Shown one piece after another: positions 36,186 through 46,653 of a stretch of 64,000 nt of DNA (within the stretch, counting starts at the first letter, position 1; every line of letters begins with the position of its first letter). The notes under the pieces were generated by a model. That model was not told where the DNA came from. It saw nothing but the letters and a program-made list of their open reading frames with translations, and made no database searches. Source of the stretch: Gelidibacter salicanalis (GTDB taxonomy: Bacteria > Bacteroidota > Bacteroidia > Flavobacteriales > Flavobacteriaceae). A program made the translations under genes and the position numbers. Location of the stretch: contig NZ_VORX01000004.1 in assembly GCF_007997285.1 (NCBI RefSeq), forward strand, positions 62,001-126,000, given 5' to 3'.

Positions 36186-37014
36186 CTTTTAAATTGATTT
36201 AAAATGCAAATATACTACTACAAAATCGGATTGCATACTAAAACGATATAGTTTCAATTAATTTCTTTATTCATTTACACTATCTATGGTAACGCGCTAT
36301 GCAAATCGTGGGTCAAAAGTATTTATTTTCGGCAGAATCCGAAATAAAAAGTCGGGTAAATAAATTTTCCTTATACCATAATAATAAGCTGTCCATTATT
36401 CAAAAATAATTACCCTGTTCTACTGTCTGTTTTTTAATAATTAACAGGCTATTAGGAGATCATAAGATTTTCAGTTTGGAACCATTAACTTTAGACTAAT
36501 GGTTGTTGCACATATGTGAAGAATGCTTTTGCTTTCTTTAATTATGTCAAGGGGTGATTTAAAAATTTAGAGGTTTGGGGTGGCACTTTTGTATAACACT
36601 TAAACTCCTGTTGTAATCCAACTAATATTATTATGCTTTCAGTCAGCATCTTAAAGGTTTGTTGATTACTTTTCGTGTTTCACGGTTTGGATTGAAAAAG
36701 CATATTCGTAGGTATATATTCAATTTAGGTTTGGAAGCATTGCATAATACCATATTGCTGCTGCCAAGGACTATTATATTTTAAGAAATAAATTTTAATC
36801 CAAATAATTTAGATATTGGCATGCAACTCCTTCAGAATGAATATGGCGGATTGGCTTATTACATTTCTCAGATAGGACGCTCACGTTAAATAGATACTAA
36901 TAAGATAGTGTTTTATTATAAGGGCATGGTAATTGAATAGTGCTGTAGTCAATCATTCAAATCATTGGTGAAAGCCCGTGATTACTATAAAAATTAACTT
37001 TAAAATAAATCAAC
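36186..37014. other. 829-bp region without a recognisable gene
   Basis: The longest gene-free stretch in the window, between divergent genes. It is AT-rich. It contains an inverted repeat ACCATTA/TAATGGT at 36481-36504 and a very small ORF, 36821-36889 (22 residues, MQLLQNEYGGLAYYISQIGR), for which I have no support beyond being open. No transposase remnant or recognisable RNA was found. Confidence 0.5.
36207..36214 (-). promoter_or_regulatory. Candidate -7 box for FMN-glutamate synthase
   Basis: Reads TATATTTG on the minus strand, matching TAnnTTTG, 22 bp upstream of the start at 36185. No well-spaced -33 TTG is seen. Confidence 0.4.
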
Positions 37015-37839
37015 ATGAAAATTAAATTAGCCTCAATGGCTCTGATTGCCATTACTGTGATGGGTTGTAATTCTAGTAAATCGACTACGGATTCGTCCGC
37101 AAATACTCAAGATAATTCAGATATGTCCATGGTAGAAAACACCAAATGGGTCATTTCAATTTTAGAAGGCGAAGCGGTGACCAGCAAGGAGCAGAATGGA
37201 AAAGAGATTCACTTTACTTTAAATTCTGAAACCAATAGCGTAACGGGTTTTTCAGGATGTAACACTTTTATGGGAACTTATACCTTAAAAGAAGGGAATC
37301 GCATCTCATTCTCAAAGATGGCGTCAACTCGTATGGCATGTCCTGAAGGTGATTTTAATGAGCAACAGTTGTTAAACATATTTGAAACGGCTGATAATTT
37401 CACAATAGTTGGAAATACTTTGGCGCTTAACAAAGCCAGAAGAGCACCTTTAGCAATTTTTAAAAAAGGCGCGATGGAGCAATCCCTAATTGTAGAAAAA
37501 TATTGGAAATTGAAAACCTTAGAAGGTAAAGACGTCAAGATGGCAGACAATCAAGAACGCGAAATCTTTTTCACCTTAAAGTCTCAGGATAATAGAGTGA
37601 CAGGTTTTGCTGGTTGTAATAGCATTAATGGCGAGTTTACTTTGGAAGAAGGCAATAGAATCCGTTTCCATCAAATGGCCACGACCTTAAAAATATGTCC
37701 TGATGTAGATGTGAATGAATCAGAATTTTTGAAGATTTTCGAAATTGCGGATAATTATACAATCACTGACGACGAATTGCGTTTAAATGTTGGTAGAAGA
37801 GCCCCATTAGCAGTTTTTGAAGCAGTTTATTTTGACTAA
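37015..37839 (+). CDS. Lipoprotein with two META domains
   Basis: A 274-residue lipoprotein (lipobox VMGC, Cys18) with two copies of the META domain, roughly residues 42-150 and 160-272. Both carry the hallmark core: FSGCNTFMGTYTLKEGN and MASTRMACP in the first, FAGCNSINGEFTLEEGN and MATTLKICP in the second, and both end RRAPLA(I/V)F. META domains occur in the heat-shock protein HslJ and related secreted proteins; function is uncertain. The two copies are alike enough to suggest internal duplication. Confidence 0.9.
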   Translation: MKIKLASMALIAITVMGCNSSKSTTDSSANTQDNSDMSMVENTKWVISILEGEAVTSKEQNGKEIHFTLNSETNSVTGFSGCNTFMGTYTLKEGNRISFSKMASTRMACPEGDFNEQQLLNIFETADNFTIVGNTLALNKARRAPLAIFKKGAMEQSLIVEKYWKLKTLEGKDVKMADNQEREIFFTLKSQDNRVTGFAGCNSINGEFTLEEGNRIRFHQMATTLKICPDVDVNESEFLKIFEIADNYTITDDELRLNVGRRAPLAVFEAVYFD

Positions 37840-37930
37840 TTACGGAGTAGCCCAAACTGGTAAACGAGAGCAATAAATAAATCAAAATTTATAAGATATA
37901 GACGTGTAACTTTTGTAAGCCTCACTAATA

Positions 37931-38461
37931 TTGAAAACGGAAAAACACATATGGACCATTGGTCATTCCACCAGAACTCTGGAGGAGTTTCTCAATCTGC
38001 TTAAAGCAGATGCCATTGAACATTTAATTGATGTCCGACGTTTTCCAGGATCGCGCAAATTTCCGCAGTATAATTTGGAGAATCTAGAACGATCAATACT
38101 GGAGCATGGCATGCTGTATACACATCTAGAACCCTTGGGAGGTCGAAGAAAGGCTTCCCAAGATTCTAAAAATACCGTTTGGAACCATCCGTCCTTTAGG
38201 GGCTATGCAGATTATATGGAGACGGACGATTTTCAGCAGGCTTACAACACGCTCGAAACTTTAGCGTTACAACATCGGAGTACCATCATGTGTTCTGAAG
38301 CCGTTTGGTGGCGTTGCCATCGCTCCATGATTGCAGATGTGCTTAAAGCGAAAGGTTGGGAAGTCATTCATATTTTAGGAGCACAACAACATAAGGAACA
38401 TCCCTATACCAAACCCGCCAAGATTATTAATGGCCAATTGTCTTATCATTACAACGTTTAA
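37931..38461 (+). CDS. DUF488 family protein
   Basis: A 176-residue soluble protein with the DUF488 signature at its start, IWTIGHSTRTLEEFLNLL, then LIDVRRFPGSRKFPQYN and the later MCSEAVWWRCHRSMIADVL, in which the Cys-Glu and Cys-His-Arg pattern is conserved. It probably acts in the cytoplasm; the family is widespread and unassigned. The start is a TTG codon at 37931; the stop TAA at 37916-37918 limits any upstream extension, and no ATG is in frame nearby. Confidence 0.87.
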   Translation: MKTEKHIWTIGHSTRTLEEFLNLLKADAIEHLIDVRRFPGSRKFPQYNLENLERSILEHGMLYTHLEPLGGRRKASQDSKNTVWNHPSFRGYADYMETDDFQQAYNTLETLALQHRSTIMCSEAVWWRCHRSMIADVLKAKGWEVIHILGAQQHKEHPYTKPAKIINGQLSYHYNV

Positions 38462-38490
38462 TTTAATAATACTTATAAATAGCAAATTTT

Positions 38491-38907
38491 ATGACCACAT
38501 TATTTCTCTATATAGCACTCAGCCTCGGGTTCATAAGCTCGGAAAACCCTAAACTAACTTTAAATATCACCAATATTGAATCGGTGAAAGGCAACTTGGT
38601 TATCGGCGTTTTCAATACGCATGAAAATTTTCTTGAGGATGGTTCAGCCATCAAAACCTATACGTTTAAAGTGGATGCCACTTCAAAACAAATTATTCTT
38701 TCTGATTTACCAAAGGGGGAATACGCTATTTCCATGTATCATGACGAAAATTCTGATAACGAATGTAATCGTAACTTTTTAGGAATCCCTAAGGAAGGCT
38801 ATGCGTTTTCAAATAATGTAAAACCTAAATTTTCTGCTCCAACCTTTGATCAATGTAAGTTTACATTGTCTGGTGATACCTCTTTAGCCATAAAAATGCT
38901 AAATTAA
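38491..38907 (+). CDS. DUF2141 family secreted protein
   Basis: A 138-residue protein with a short signal peptide (about residues 1-18, MTTLFLYIALSLGFISS). The mature part is a beta-sandwich typical of DUF2141: KLTLNITNIESVKGNLVIGVFN, then LPKGEYAISMYHDENSDNECNRNFLGIPKEGYAFSNN, where the YHDEN segment is the family hallmark. Secreted or periplasmic, unknown function. It is 29 bp after the DUF488 gene and 37 bp before a GNAT gene, so the three may be one operon. Confidence 0.88.
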   Translation: MTTLFLYIALSLGFISSENPKLTLNITNIESVKGNLVIGVFNTHENFLEDGSAIKTYTFKVDATSKQIILSDLPKGEYAISMYHDENSDNECNRNFLGIPKEGYAFSNNVKPKFSAPTFDQCKFTLSGDTSLAIKMLN

Positions 38908-38944
38908 ATCGGCTCTAATCCTTTTAATCATTTAAACCCATAGC

Positions 38945-39409
38945 ATGATTACCATTCGTAAAGCTACATTAGCTGATCTGGAAAGCATTCACGAGATCGA
39001 AGTTTTAAGTTTTAATCAGGGGAGTTATCCACTTTTCGTCTTAAGGCAGTTTTATGATATTTCCAATGATTATTTCTATATAGCTGAACATCAGCGGAAC
39101 GTAGTGGGATATGTCCTCGGCAATCTTACTAAGCACCTGAATCAGGGTTGGATGCTATCCTTAGGTGTGCATCCAGACTATCGCGGTAAAAACATCGGTA
39201 AACTTTTGTCTGAAACGTTGTTAGAAGCGTTGGAGTCTAGCTTTAGTTCAGAAATTTGCTTAACAGTTCACCCTGATAATAGTACAGCTATCAGAATTTA
39301 TGAAGCTTTGGGATTTGAGAATTCAAAATTCCATGACGCATACTACGGCGTTAATGAGCCCAGATTACTCATGAAAAAAAAGTTCATGTCTAAGCCATTT
39401 AATACTTAG
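38945..39409 (+). CDS. GNAT family N-acetyltransferase
   Basis: A 154-residue acetyltransferase. The acetyl-CoA binding motif is LSLGVHPDYRGKNIGKLL near residues 71-88, followed by the family helix and LTVHPDNSTAIRIYEALGFENSKFHDAYYG, typical of RimI-like members. The substrate could be a ribosomal protein N-terminus, an amino group of a small molecule or another protein; sequence does not tell. A terminator follows. Confidence 0.85.
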   Translation: MITIRKATLADLESIHEIEVLSFNQGSYPLFVLRQFYDISNDYFYIAEHQRNVVGYVLGNLTKHLNQGWMLSLGVHPDYRGKNIGKLLSETLLEALESSFSSEICLTVHPDNSTAIRIYEALGFENSKFHDAYYGVNEPRLLMKKKFMSKPFNT

Positions 39410-39562
39410 TTGTTTTTGATTGCATCCACTCCACACAGTTCCTGAACTTCCCTAAGTATTATTAGGAAATTTACTTGTAATAGCTTATATTCTTCCCATA
39501 AGAAATGTGCATTCAGAACCCATGTTCTGAGCTCTTTTTCTGAGAGCACTACATTTTTTCTT

Positions 39563-39585
39563 AAGCTTCATTACCGAAGCTTTTT
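39563..39585 (+). terminator. Terminator after GNAT gene
   Basis: AAGCTTC (39563-39569) and GAAGCTT (39576-39582) with a 6-nt loop and a trailing run of T. Two more hairpins lie just upstream, TCAGAAC/GTTCTGA at 39513-39530 and GCTCT/AGAGC at 39531-39547, so the 3' end is heavily structured. Confidence 0.75.
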
Positions 39586-39661
39586 CCAAAACATAAACAT
39601 TTTATTAATAGTTTGTTTAGCTGTCTGAATATTGGACAGGTTCGCAAACAAAAACTTATGA

Positions 39662-41083
<1,422 letters not shown>

Positions 41084-41126
41084 TTCCACTTCTGTAAAAT
41101 TTACAACATTTTTTACTCTATAAATT

Positions 41127-41169
41127 CCCATAGCTTTTAACAACGCGTTAAAAGCTGTGGGTTTTTTTT
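41127..41169 (+). terminator. Terminator after tmm-like gene
   Basis: CCCATAGCTTTTAAC and GTTAAAAGCTGTGGG pair with one mismatch around a short loop (41127-41141 and 41147-41161), followed by eight T residues. Confidence 0.9.
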
Positions 41170-41268
41170 GTATATATTTGAACCTTACCTATACAGATGG
41201 TTGGCGCATTATGCACATTTATGATTTTAAAAATGAACCTTAGCTTGTAACCGAAAATAGATTTACAA

Positions 41269-42723
41269 ATGAATTGGCTGCTGCTCGGACAAATAGTTTA
41301 CATCATCTTTATCATCTTCGTGATTTTACGAGTGATTTTTGATACCCGAAGCAGTGTCAAAGCTTTAGCTTATATTCTCTTTATCATATTTGTACCCATC
41401 ATTGGGGTCATTTTCTATTTCTCTTTTGGTATCAATTACCGCAAACGCAAATTATACACTAAAAAAATCATTAAGGACGAACAGCTCCGTCAGAATCTAA
41501 GGGGTCGGATGAATGCCTATTCGCAACGGGTGAGTGATTCCGGATTGGTGCCAAAGGAATACGATAAGTTAATCGCTTACATTCGTGGGGCTGGCAGCAG
41601 TCCATTAACCGCCAACAATACCGTTAAACTTTTAATCAATGGGGAAGAAAAATTCCCTGAGTTATTAAAAGCTTTAGAGAAGGCTACCTCACACATCCAT
41701 ATTGAATACTATATTTTTGAAGATGACATTACTGGCAATTCTGTGGCAGATGTGCTCATTAAAAAGGCTAAGGAAGGTGTTCAGGTCCGGTTTATGTACG
41801 ATGATTTTGGTAGTCATGGTCTCGGTCAAAAGTTTATCAAAAAGCTTCAAGATGGTGGTGTTCAAACCGCTCCTTTTTATAAAATTATTTGGTATGCCTT
41901 TGCCAACCGACTCAATTATCGGAACCATAGAAAGATTATAGTTATTGATGGCGAGGTTGGCTTTATTGGGGGCATTAATATGAGTGATCGTTATAGAAAT
42001 GATTTAAACACAGAGAATCATTTGTACTGGCGGGATACTCATTTGATGCTTATAGGCCGGGCTACCGCATACCTTCAGTACCTTTTTATTGGCGATTGGA
42101 ACTTTTGTAGCCCTACCCAATTGGAATATAACGACACCTATTTTCCTGATCAGTCCAAGCAAATCTCCATGAAAAATGAGGTGGTACAAATGGTGGCCTC
42201 AGGGCCAGATAGTGTGCAACCCGTCATTTTTTATTCCATTTTACAGGCTATCAGCTCGGCCAAAGAGAGTATTTATATTACAAGCCCATATTTCATTCCA
42301 GGAGAAAGCTTGATGGATGCTTTAATTATTGCGGTACAGAGTGGGGTAAGGGTAAAAATCATTGTGCCCGGAATTTCTGATTCGCGCATGGTCAATGCTG
42401 CAGCAAGCGCTTATTACACCGAATTATTACAGTTTGGAGCGGAGATTTATCAATACACAAAAGGGTTTGTGCACGCAAAAACCATGGTTATTGACGATAA
42501 TTTAGCTATTATTGGCTCAGCAAATATGGATTACCGTAGTTTTGATTTAAATTTTGAAGTTAATGCCATGGTGTATAGTACAGAAATAGCAAAACAATTG
42601 ACCGATGCGTTTAAAAATGATCTTGAAGGATCTGTTAAAATTAACCCAAATTTGTGGTTAAATCGACCAAAAATTGCTCAATTGCTGGAAAAAATTGTGA
42701 GATTACTATCGCCTTTTCTTTAA
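41269..42723 (+). CDS. cls: Cardiolipin synthase
   Basis: A 484-residue phospholipase D-family enzyme that condenses phosphatidylglycerol to cardiolipin in the inner membrane. Two N-terminal transmembrane helices (about residues 4-26 and 34-54) precede two PLD domains with HKD motifs: HRKIIVIDGEVGFIGGINMSD near residue 222 and HAKTMVIDDNLAIIGSANMD near residue 402. Length and architecture are those of the standard cls family. It is 22 bp upstream of nhaA, so the two are probably co-transcribed. Confidence 0.94.
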   Translation: MNWLLLGQIVYIIFIIFVILRVIFDTRSSVKALAYILFIIFVPIIGVIFYFSFGINYRKRKLYTKKIIKDEQLRQNLRGRMNAYSQRVSDSGLVPKEYDKLIAYIRGAGSSPLTANNTVKLLINGEEKFPELLKALEKATSHIHIEYYIFEDDITGNSVADVLIKKAKEGVQVRFMYDDFGSHGLGQKFIKKLQDGGVQTAPFYKIIWYAFANRLNYRNHRKIIVIDGEVGFIGGINMSDRYRNDLNTENHLYWRDTHLMLIGRATAYLQYLFIGDWNFCSPTQLEYNDTYFPDQSKQISMKNEVVQMVASGPDSVQPVIFYSILQAISSAKESIYITSPYFIPGESLMDALIIAVQSGVRVKIIVPGISDSRMVNAAASAYYTELLQFGAEIYQYTKGFVHAKTMVIDDNLAIIGSANMDYRSFDLNFEVNAMVYSTEIAKQLTDAFKNDLEGSVKINPNLWLNRPKIAQLLEKIVRLLSPFL

Positions 42724-42745
42724 CTTTACCGAAAATGAATTATAA

Positions 42746-44068
42746 ATGATTAGAAAGCTATTCCTTACACCATTACAGAAGTTTATTAAAATTGAAAGTT
42801 TCAGTGGTATATTGCTGATGCTAAGTACCGTACTGGCCCTTATTTGGGCAAATTCTCCACTCGGAGATTCCTATCGAGATCTTTGGCAATACGATCTTGG
42901 GATTGTTACAGAGAGTTTCGAATTCAAAAAACCTTTAATCCTTTGGATCAACGACGGGTTAATGGCTATATTCTTTTTTTTAATTGGTCTCGAGATTAAA
43001 CGAGAACTTTTGATAGGTGAATTGAACTCAACCCGGAAAATAATGTTTCCGTTGGTTGGAGCTTTAGGAGGCATGGTCATACCAGTCGTATTTTTCTTGG
43101 TGCTCAATCAAAATCCTGAAACTGTAAAAGGTTGGGGTATTCCAATGGCTACAGATATTGCGTTTTCCCTAGCCATACTAAATGTGCTTGGCAATAGGGT
43201 GCCGTTAAGTCTTAAAATCTTCCTGACCGCTTTCGCTATTGTTGATGATATTGGTGCTGTTTTGGTAATCGCAGTCTTTTATAGTGGCGCGATTAATACA
43301 ACGCTACTAATGATAGCATTAGGCTTGTTAGTATTTCTATACTTTCTATCTTTTAAAGGTTACTTTTCAAAATTTGTACTGGTCTTTGTAGGGGCCATCA
43401 TTTGGTTCCTATTCTTAAAATCAGGAATTCACCCTACTGTGGCAGGTATATTATTGGCCTTCTCAGTGCCAATCCGTCAAAAAATTGACACCTCAACATT
43501 TTTAACGCATCTTGATGTCGTTTATAATAACATCAAAAACTCGAGTGTTTTACAAACGCCCATATTGTCTGATGAGCAGATTAAAAATGTATATGAGCTG
43601 CAAAATTGGTCGTATAAGTTCAGATCGCCCTTACAACATATGGAACACAGTCTTCACGGATGGGTCGCCTATTTTATCATTCCGATTTTTGCGCTCGCCA
43701 ATGCTGGTGTGTTGATTGACAGTTCAGTAGAGTTAGACACCGCCTTGGTGATTAACATCATCTTGTGTTTGATAATTGGTAAAGGTGTTGGAGTTTCATC
43801 ATTTGTACTATTGGCAAAGAAAATTGGAATTATTGAAATCCCGCGAGAAATCAGTTTTACCCAAATTTTAGGGGTGTCATTCTTAGCAGGTATCGGATTT
43901 ACGATGGCTATTTTCATTGCGAGTTTAGCCTTTGTGACGCATCCAGAATATATAGATTCTGCTAAAATTGGTATTCTTATAGGGTCATTCATATCTGCAA
44001 TTATCGGATATATGATATTGCGAATGGGTTCTAATACCATACCAACGAAATCAAAAATCGCCGCGTAG
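42746..44068 (+). CDS. nhaA: Na+/H+ antiporter NhaA
   Basis: A 440-residue membrane protein, longer than the 388 residues of E. coli NhaA because of a hydrophilic insert near residues 255-300 (FLTHLDVVYNNIKNSSVL and following). Core features are intact: FFLIGLEIKREL near residue 77, GWGIPMATDIAFSLAIL near residue 128, and AIVDDIGAV near residue 167, whose two aspartates bind Na+. It expels Na+ in exchange for protons at high salt and pH. It shares a transcript with cls and ends at a strong terminator. Confidence 0.95.
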   Translation: MIRKLFLTPLQKFIKIESFSGILLMLSTVLALIWANSPLGDSYRDLWQYDLGIVTESFEFKKPLILWINDGLMAIFFFLIGLEIKRELLIGELNSTRKIMFPLVGALGGMVIPVVFFLVLNQNPETVKGWGIPMATDIAFSLAILNVLGNRVPLSLKIFLTAFAIVDDIGAVLVIAVFYSGAINTTLLMIALGLLVFLYFLSFKGYFSKFVLVFVGAIIWFLFLKSGIHPTVAGILLAFSVPIRQKIDTSTFLTHLDVVYNNIKNSSVLQTPILSDEQIKNVYELQNWSYKFRSPLQHMEHSLHGWVAYFIIPIFALANAGVLIDSSVELDTALVINIILCLIIGKGVGVSSFVLLAKKIGIIEIPREISFTQILGVSFLAGIGFTMAIFIASLAFVTHPEYIDSAKIGILIGSFISAIIGYMILRMGSNTIPTKSKIAA

Positions 44069-44101
44069 TGTAAACCGTTTTCGTTATTTCTAAATACATT
44101 A

Positions 44102-44153
44102 AAATGCTTGCGCTTCCTTTCGAAACATTGAAAGGAATTGTAAGCATTTTTTT
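44102..44153 (+). terminator. Terminator after nhaA
   Basis: AAATGCTT/AAGCATTT enclose the inner pair CTTCCTTTC/GAAAGGAA, followed by seven T residues. Confidence 0.85.
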
Positions 44154-44436
44154 ATGCGCATAGTTTTAAATATGCATTAAAAGGCATAGGGGTGCTGATG
44201 CAATGCTTGAATTTGCTTCGCCATAAATAGTGCTTAAAAGAGCCGTTAATGGCCATGGCAAGCTTGGGCACATTATTCCTGAATGCGTCAATACTATTGT
44301 GTTTCCGGACTTGTTTTACAGGGAAAAGTCTTAAATTTATGGAGTGATGGGATAGTATTGTAGTAAGCAATGTTTAAGAAAGAGGCCCATCTGAAAAACA
44401 AGGCTTTAGAATAGCCGAATTTTTACAAGAAAGACT
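44154..44436. other. Gene-free leader between nhaA terminator and ndh
   Basis: The nhaA-ndh gap is 368 bp in all. After the terminator it is unstructured as far as I can see. A 72-residue minus-strand frame (44152-44370) is open, but it starts inside the terminator region, has no recognisable domain and has no signal, so I do not call it a gene. Confidence 0.5.
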
Positions 44437-45720
44437 ATGGCAGATAAACAGATAATTGTACTAGGAGGTGGTTTTGCAGGCATAAACTTAGCTAAAAAAT
44501 TAAGTGGAGCTGAGGGTTTACAAGTCACTTTAGTAGACCGGAATAATTATAATTTTTTTCCACCATTACTCTATCAGGTGGCTACTGGAATGTTAGATAT
44601 TTCCAGCATTACCATTCCTTTCAGAACTTTATTTACAAAGAAAAAGAATTTGCACTTTAGGTTGGGTGAAGTGGAGGCTATTGATGCCACAGTTCAAACC
44701 GTAAAATTGTCTACTGGAACTATAAATTATGATTATCTAGTAGTTGCTACAGGTACAGAAAGTAATTTTTTCGGGGTGGATAATATCGAAAAAAATGCGC
44801 TCGCCATGAAAAATGTAAACGATGCTATCAAACTGAGAAATTATCTCATTATGGAAGGCGAGAAGTATACGTTCTGTACAGATGAGGATGAAAAACGTAA
44901 GATGCGTAACATTGTTATTTCTGGAGCAGGACCTTCAGGCGTTGAGATTGCCGGTATGATTGCGGAAATGCGCAAGCGTAAGTTGATGGATATTTATCCG
45001 GAGTTAGACGGACAGCAACTAAATATTTATCTCGTGGACGGCGCTCCTTCGGTTTTGCCACCGATGAGCGAAAAATCACAAAGATATACCCAGAAAACAC
45101 TGGAAAATTTGGGCATCATCGTAAAGCTCAATAAATTGGTTTCAGATTATACTGACGATAAAGTCTATTTTAAGGATGGCGAAACTATAGAGACCAAAAC
45201 GCTTATTTGGACTGCGGGGGTCACGGGAATCAAAATAAAGGGGATCGCGGACGATGCTTATGAAAAAGGAAATAGGCTGCAAGTAGATGCTTTTAATAGA
45301 GTTTTAAATTACGACACCATCTTCGCCATAGGCGATGCCTGTATACAAAAGACAGATCCTGAATTTCCTGAAGGTCATCCACAATTGGGAAGCGTCGCCC
45401 AACAACAGGGCAAAGCGTTGGCCGATAATTTTGTAGCGCTAGTAAAAAATGAAAAATTACAGCCTTTCCGTTATCAGGATAAAGGCGCCATGGCCATCAT
45501 AGGCGATCAGAAGGCTGTGGCGGATATGACCTTTCCAAAAACTACACTTACCGGTTGGATAGCTTGGTTTTCGTGGTTGTTTGTTCATTTATTCTTATTG
45601 GTTAGCTACCGCAATAAATTCAGAACCTTCTGGAATTGGTTCAATGCTTATGTGGGTAAAGGTCATTCTCAGGGAGTTATGGTAGGGCAAACGGTTACGG
45701 ATCCTACAGCATTGGAATAA
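44437..45720 (+). CDS. ndh: Type II NADH dehydrogenase-like NAD(P)/FAD oxidoreductase
   Basis: A 427-residue membrane-associated flavoprotein. The FAD loop GGGFAGINLA begins at residue 8, DRNNYNFFPPLLYQVATGML near residue 35 is the quinone-side hallmark of NDH-2, the NAD loop SGAGPSGVEIAG is near residue 165, and the FAD-binding AIGDACIQ is near residue 298. The hydrophobic C-terminus GWIAWFSWLFVHLFLLVSY anchors it in the membrane. It would pass electrons from NADH to quinone without pumping. The start is the ATG after a 368-bp gap. Confidence 0.9.
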   Translation: MADKQIIVLGGGFAGINLAKKLSGAEGLQVTLVDRNNYNFFPPLLYQVATGMLDISSITIPFRTLFTKKKNLHFRLGEVEAIDATVQTVKLSTGTINYDYLVVATGTESNFFGVDNIEKNALAMKNVNDAIKLRNYLIMEGEKYTFCTDEDEKRKMRNIVISGAGPSGVEIAGMIAEMRKRKLMDIYPELDGQQLNIYLVDGAPSVLPPMSEKSQRYTQKTLENLGIIVKLNKLVSDYTDDKVYFKDGETIETKTLIWTAGVTGIKIKGIADDAYEKGNRLQVDAFNRVLNYDTIFAIGDACIQKTDPEFPEGHPQLGSVAQQQGKALADNFVALVKNEKLQPFRYQDKGAMAIIGDQKAVADMTFPKTTLTGWIAWFSWLFVHLFLLVSYRNKFRTFWNWFNAYVGKGHSQGVMVGQTVTDPTALE

Positions 45721-45877
45721 TGTCAATCACGTAATAATTGCAGAACCCTGAAGCAGTCAATAATCATAGCAATCAAGCACCCAAATGCGAGTAATAATGG
45801 GTATTTTGTGGGTAAGCCATGAAGCGACGTGGCAGCTAATTTATCAAAAACAATAATTAATAAATTTAAAATTTCAT

Positions 45878-46354
45878 ATGAAAACAAACATCGGAATTAC
45901 AAAAGCAAATAGAGAAAAAGTAACAGAAGTATTATCAAAATTATTAGCAGATGAGTTTGTTCTGTATACTAAAACCTTAAGAGCACATTGGAACTTAGAA
46001 GGACACGACTTTCACACTAAACACTTATTTTTTGAGGACCATTATAACGCTATCAAAAAATTCACCGATACCGTTGCAGAACGTATCAGAAAAGTTGGTA
46101 ATTATGCACCGGGAACTTTGAAAGAATTTTTAGAGTTAACACACTTGTCAGAAAAATATACAGGTGACAATTCTAGTCATGATTATTCTGCAGCTTTATT
46201 GGACGATCACGATACGATTATTCAATACATTCGTGAAAACATCTCAAAAGTTGAAGACGATTTCAAAGATGCAGGTACCGCAGATTTCTTAACCGGAATT
46301 ATGATGGAGCATGAGGAAATGGCTTGGATGCTTAGAGCGACTATCGCTAAATAA
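45878..46354 (+). CDS. dps: DNA starvation/stationary-phase protein Dps
   Basis: A 158-residue ferritin-like protein that assembles as a 12-mer, stores iron using H2O2 and protects DNA. The inter-subunit ferroxidase signature is present: HWNLEGHDFHTKHLFFEDHYNAIKKFTD at about residues 35-62, and DHDTIIQYIREN with the later acidic EHEEMAWMLRA. The length is normal. It is monocistronic with a very strong terminator. Confidence 0.93.
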   Translation: MKTNIGITKANREKVTEVLSKLLADEFVLYTKTLRAHWNLEGHDFHTKHLFFEDHYNAIKKFTDTVAERIRKVGNYAPGTLKEFLELTHLSEKYTGDNSSHDYSAALLDDHDTIIQYIRENISKVEDDFKDAGTADFLTGIMMEHEEMAWMLRATIAK

Positions 46355-46376
46355 ATATTATTTTATCCATAATTTG

Positions 46377-46416
46377 AAAAGGCTAAATTCAACTATTGAA
46401 TTTAGCCTTTTTTTTT
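46377..46416 (+). terminator. Terminator after dps
   Basis: A 16-bp perfect inverted repeat with a 3-nt loop (AAAAGGCTAAATTCAA at 46377-46392, complement at 46396-46411), followed by a T run. Confidence 0.92.
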
Positions 46417-46469
46417 ACAGTATCTCTTCTTCATGATAATTATGACCATTAGCGTAAAGGTTTCTAAAA

Positions 46470-46503
46470 TTGTAATTTAAAAATTGTAAATTCTATATCT
46501 TTG
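46470..46503 (+). promoter_or_regulatory. Candidate promoter with 150-nt leader before mscS
   Basis: TATCTTTG at 46496-46503 matches the Bacteroidota -7 element, with TTG at 46470-46472, 23 bp upstream. It lies 150 bp before the next start codon. The leader includes an inverted repeat CGCTAAT (46600-46606) and ATTAGCG (46626-46632) just before the ribosome-binding region. Confidence 0.45.
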
Positions 46504-46653
46504 ACCAGAATTGGTTTAGGGTGCTACGGTTGCGGGTTTAACAAAGCGTAAATCTTTAAATTACAGCGTGATCAAACGCATCAGCATCTCTAAACTTTTC
46601 GCTAATCGTGTGGTTAATTTACAAAATTAGCGCAAAAATAAATTTTAATACAA

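Noticed and set aside
36821-36889. 22-residue ORF in the large gap
   Set aside because: Too short to judge and without leader or conservation that I can see. Mentioned only within the gap entry.
44152-44370. 72-residue minus-strand ORF
   Set aside because: It begins in the nhaA terminator region, has no recognisable domain or signal, and no promoter or leader is visible. Probably a chance frame.
46504-46653. Unidentified tRNA or known riboswitch in the mscS leader
   Set aside because: I could not fold a cloverleaf or match any known motif, so only a structured leader is reported.
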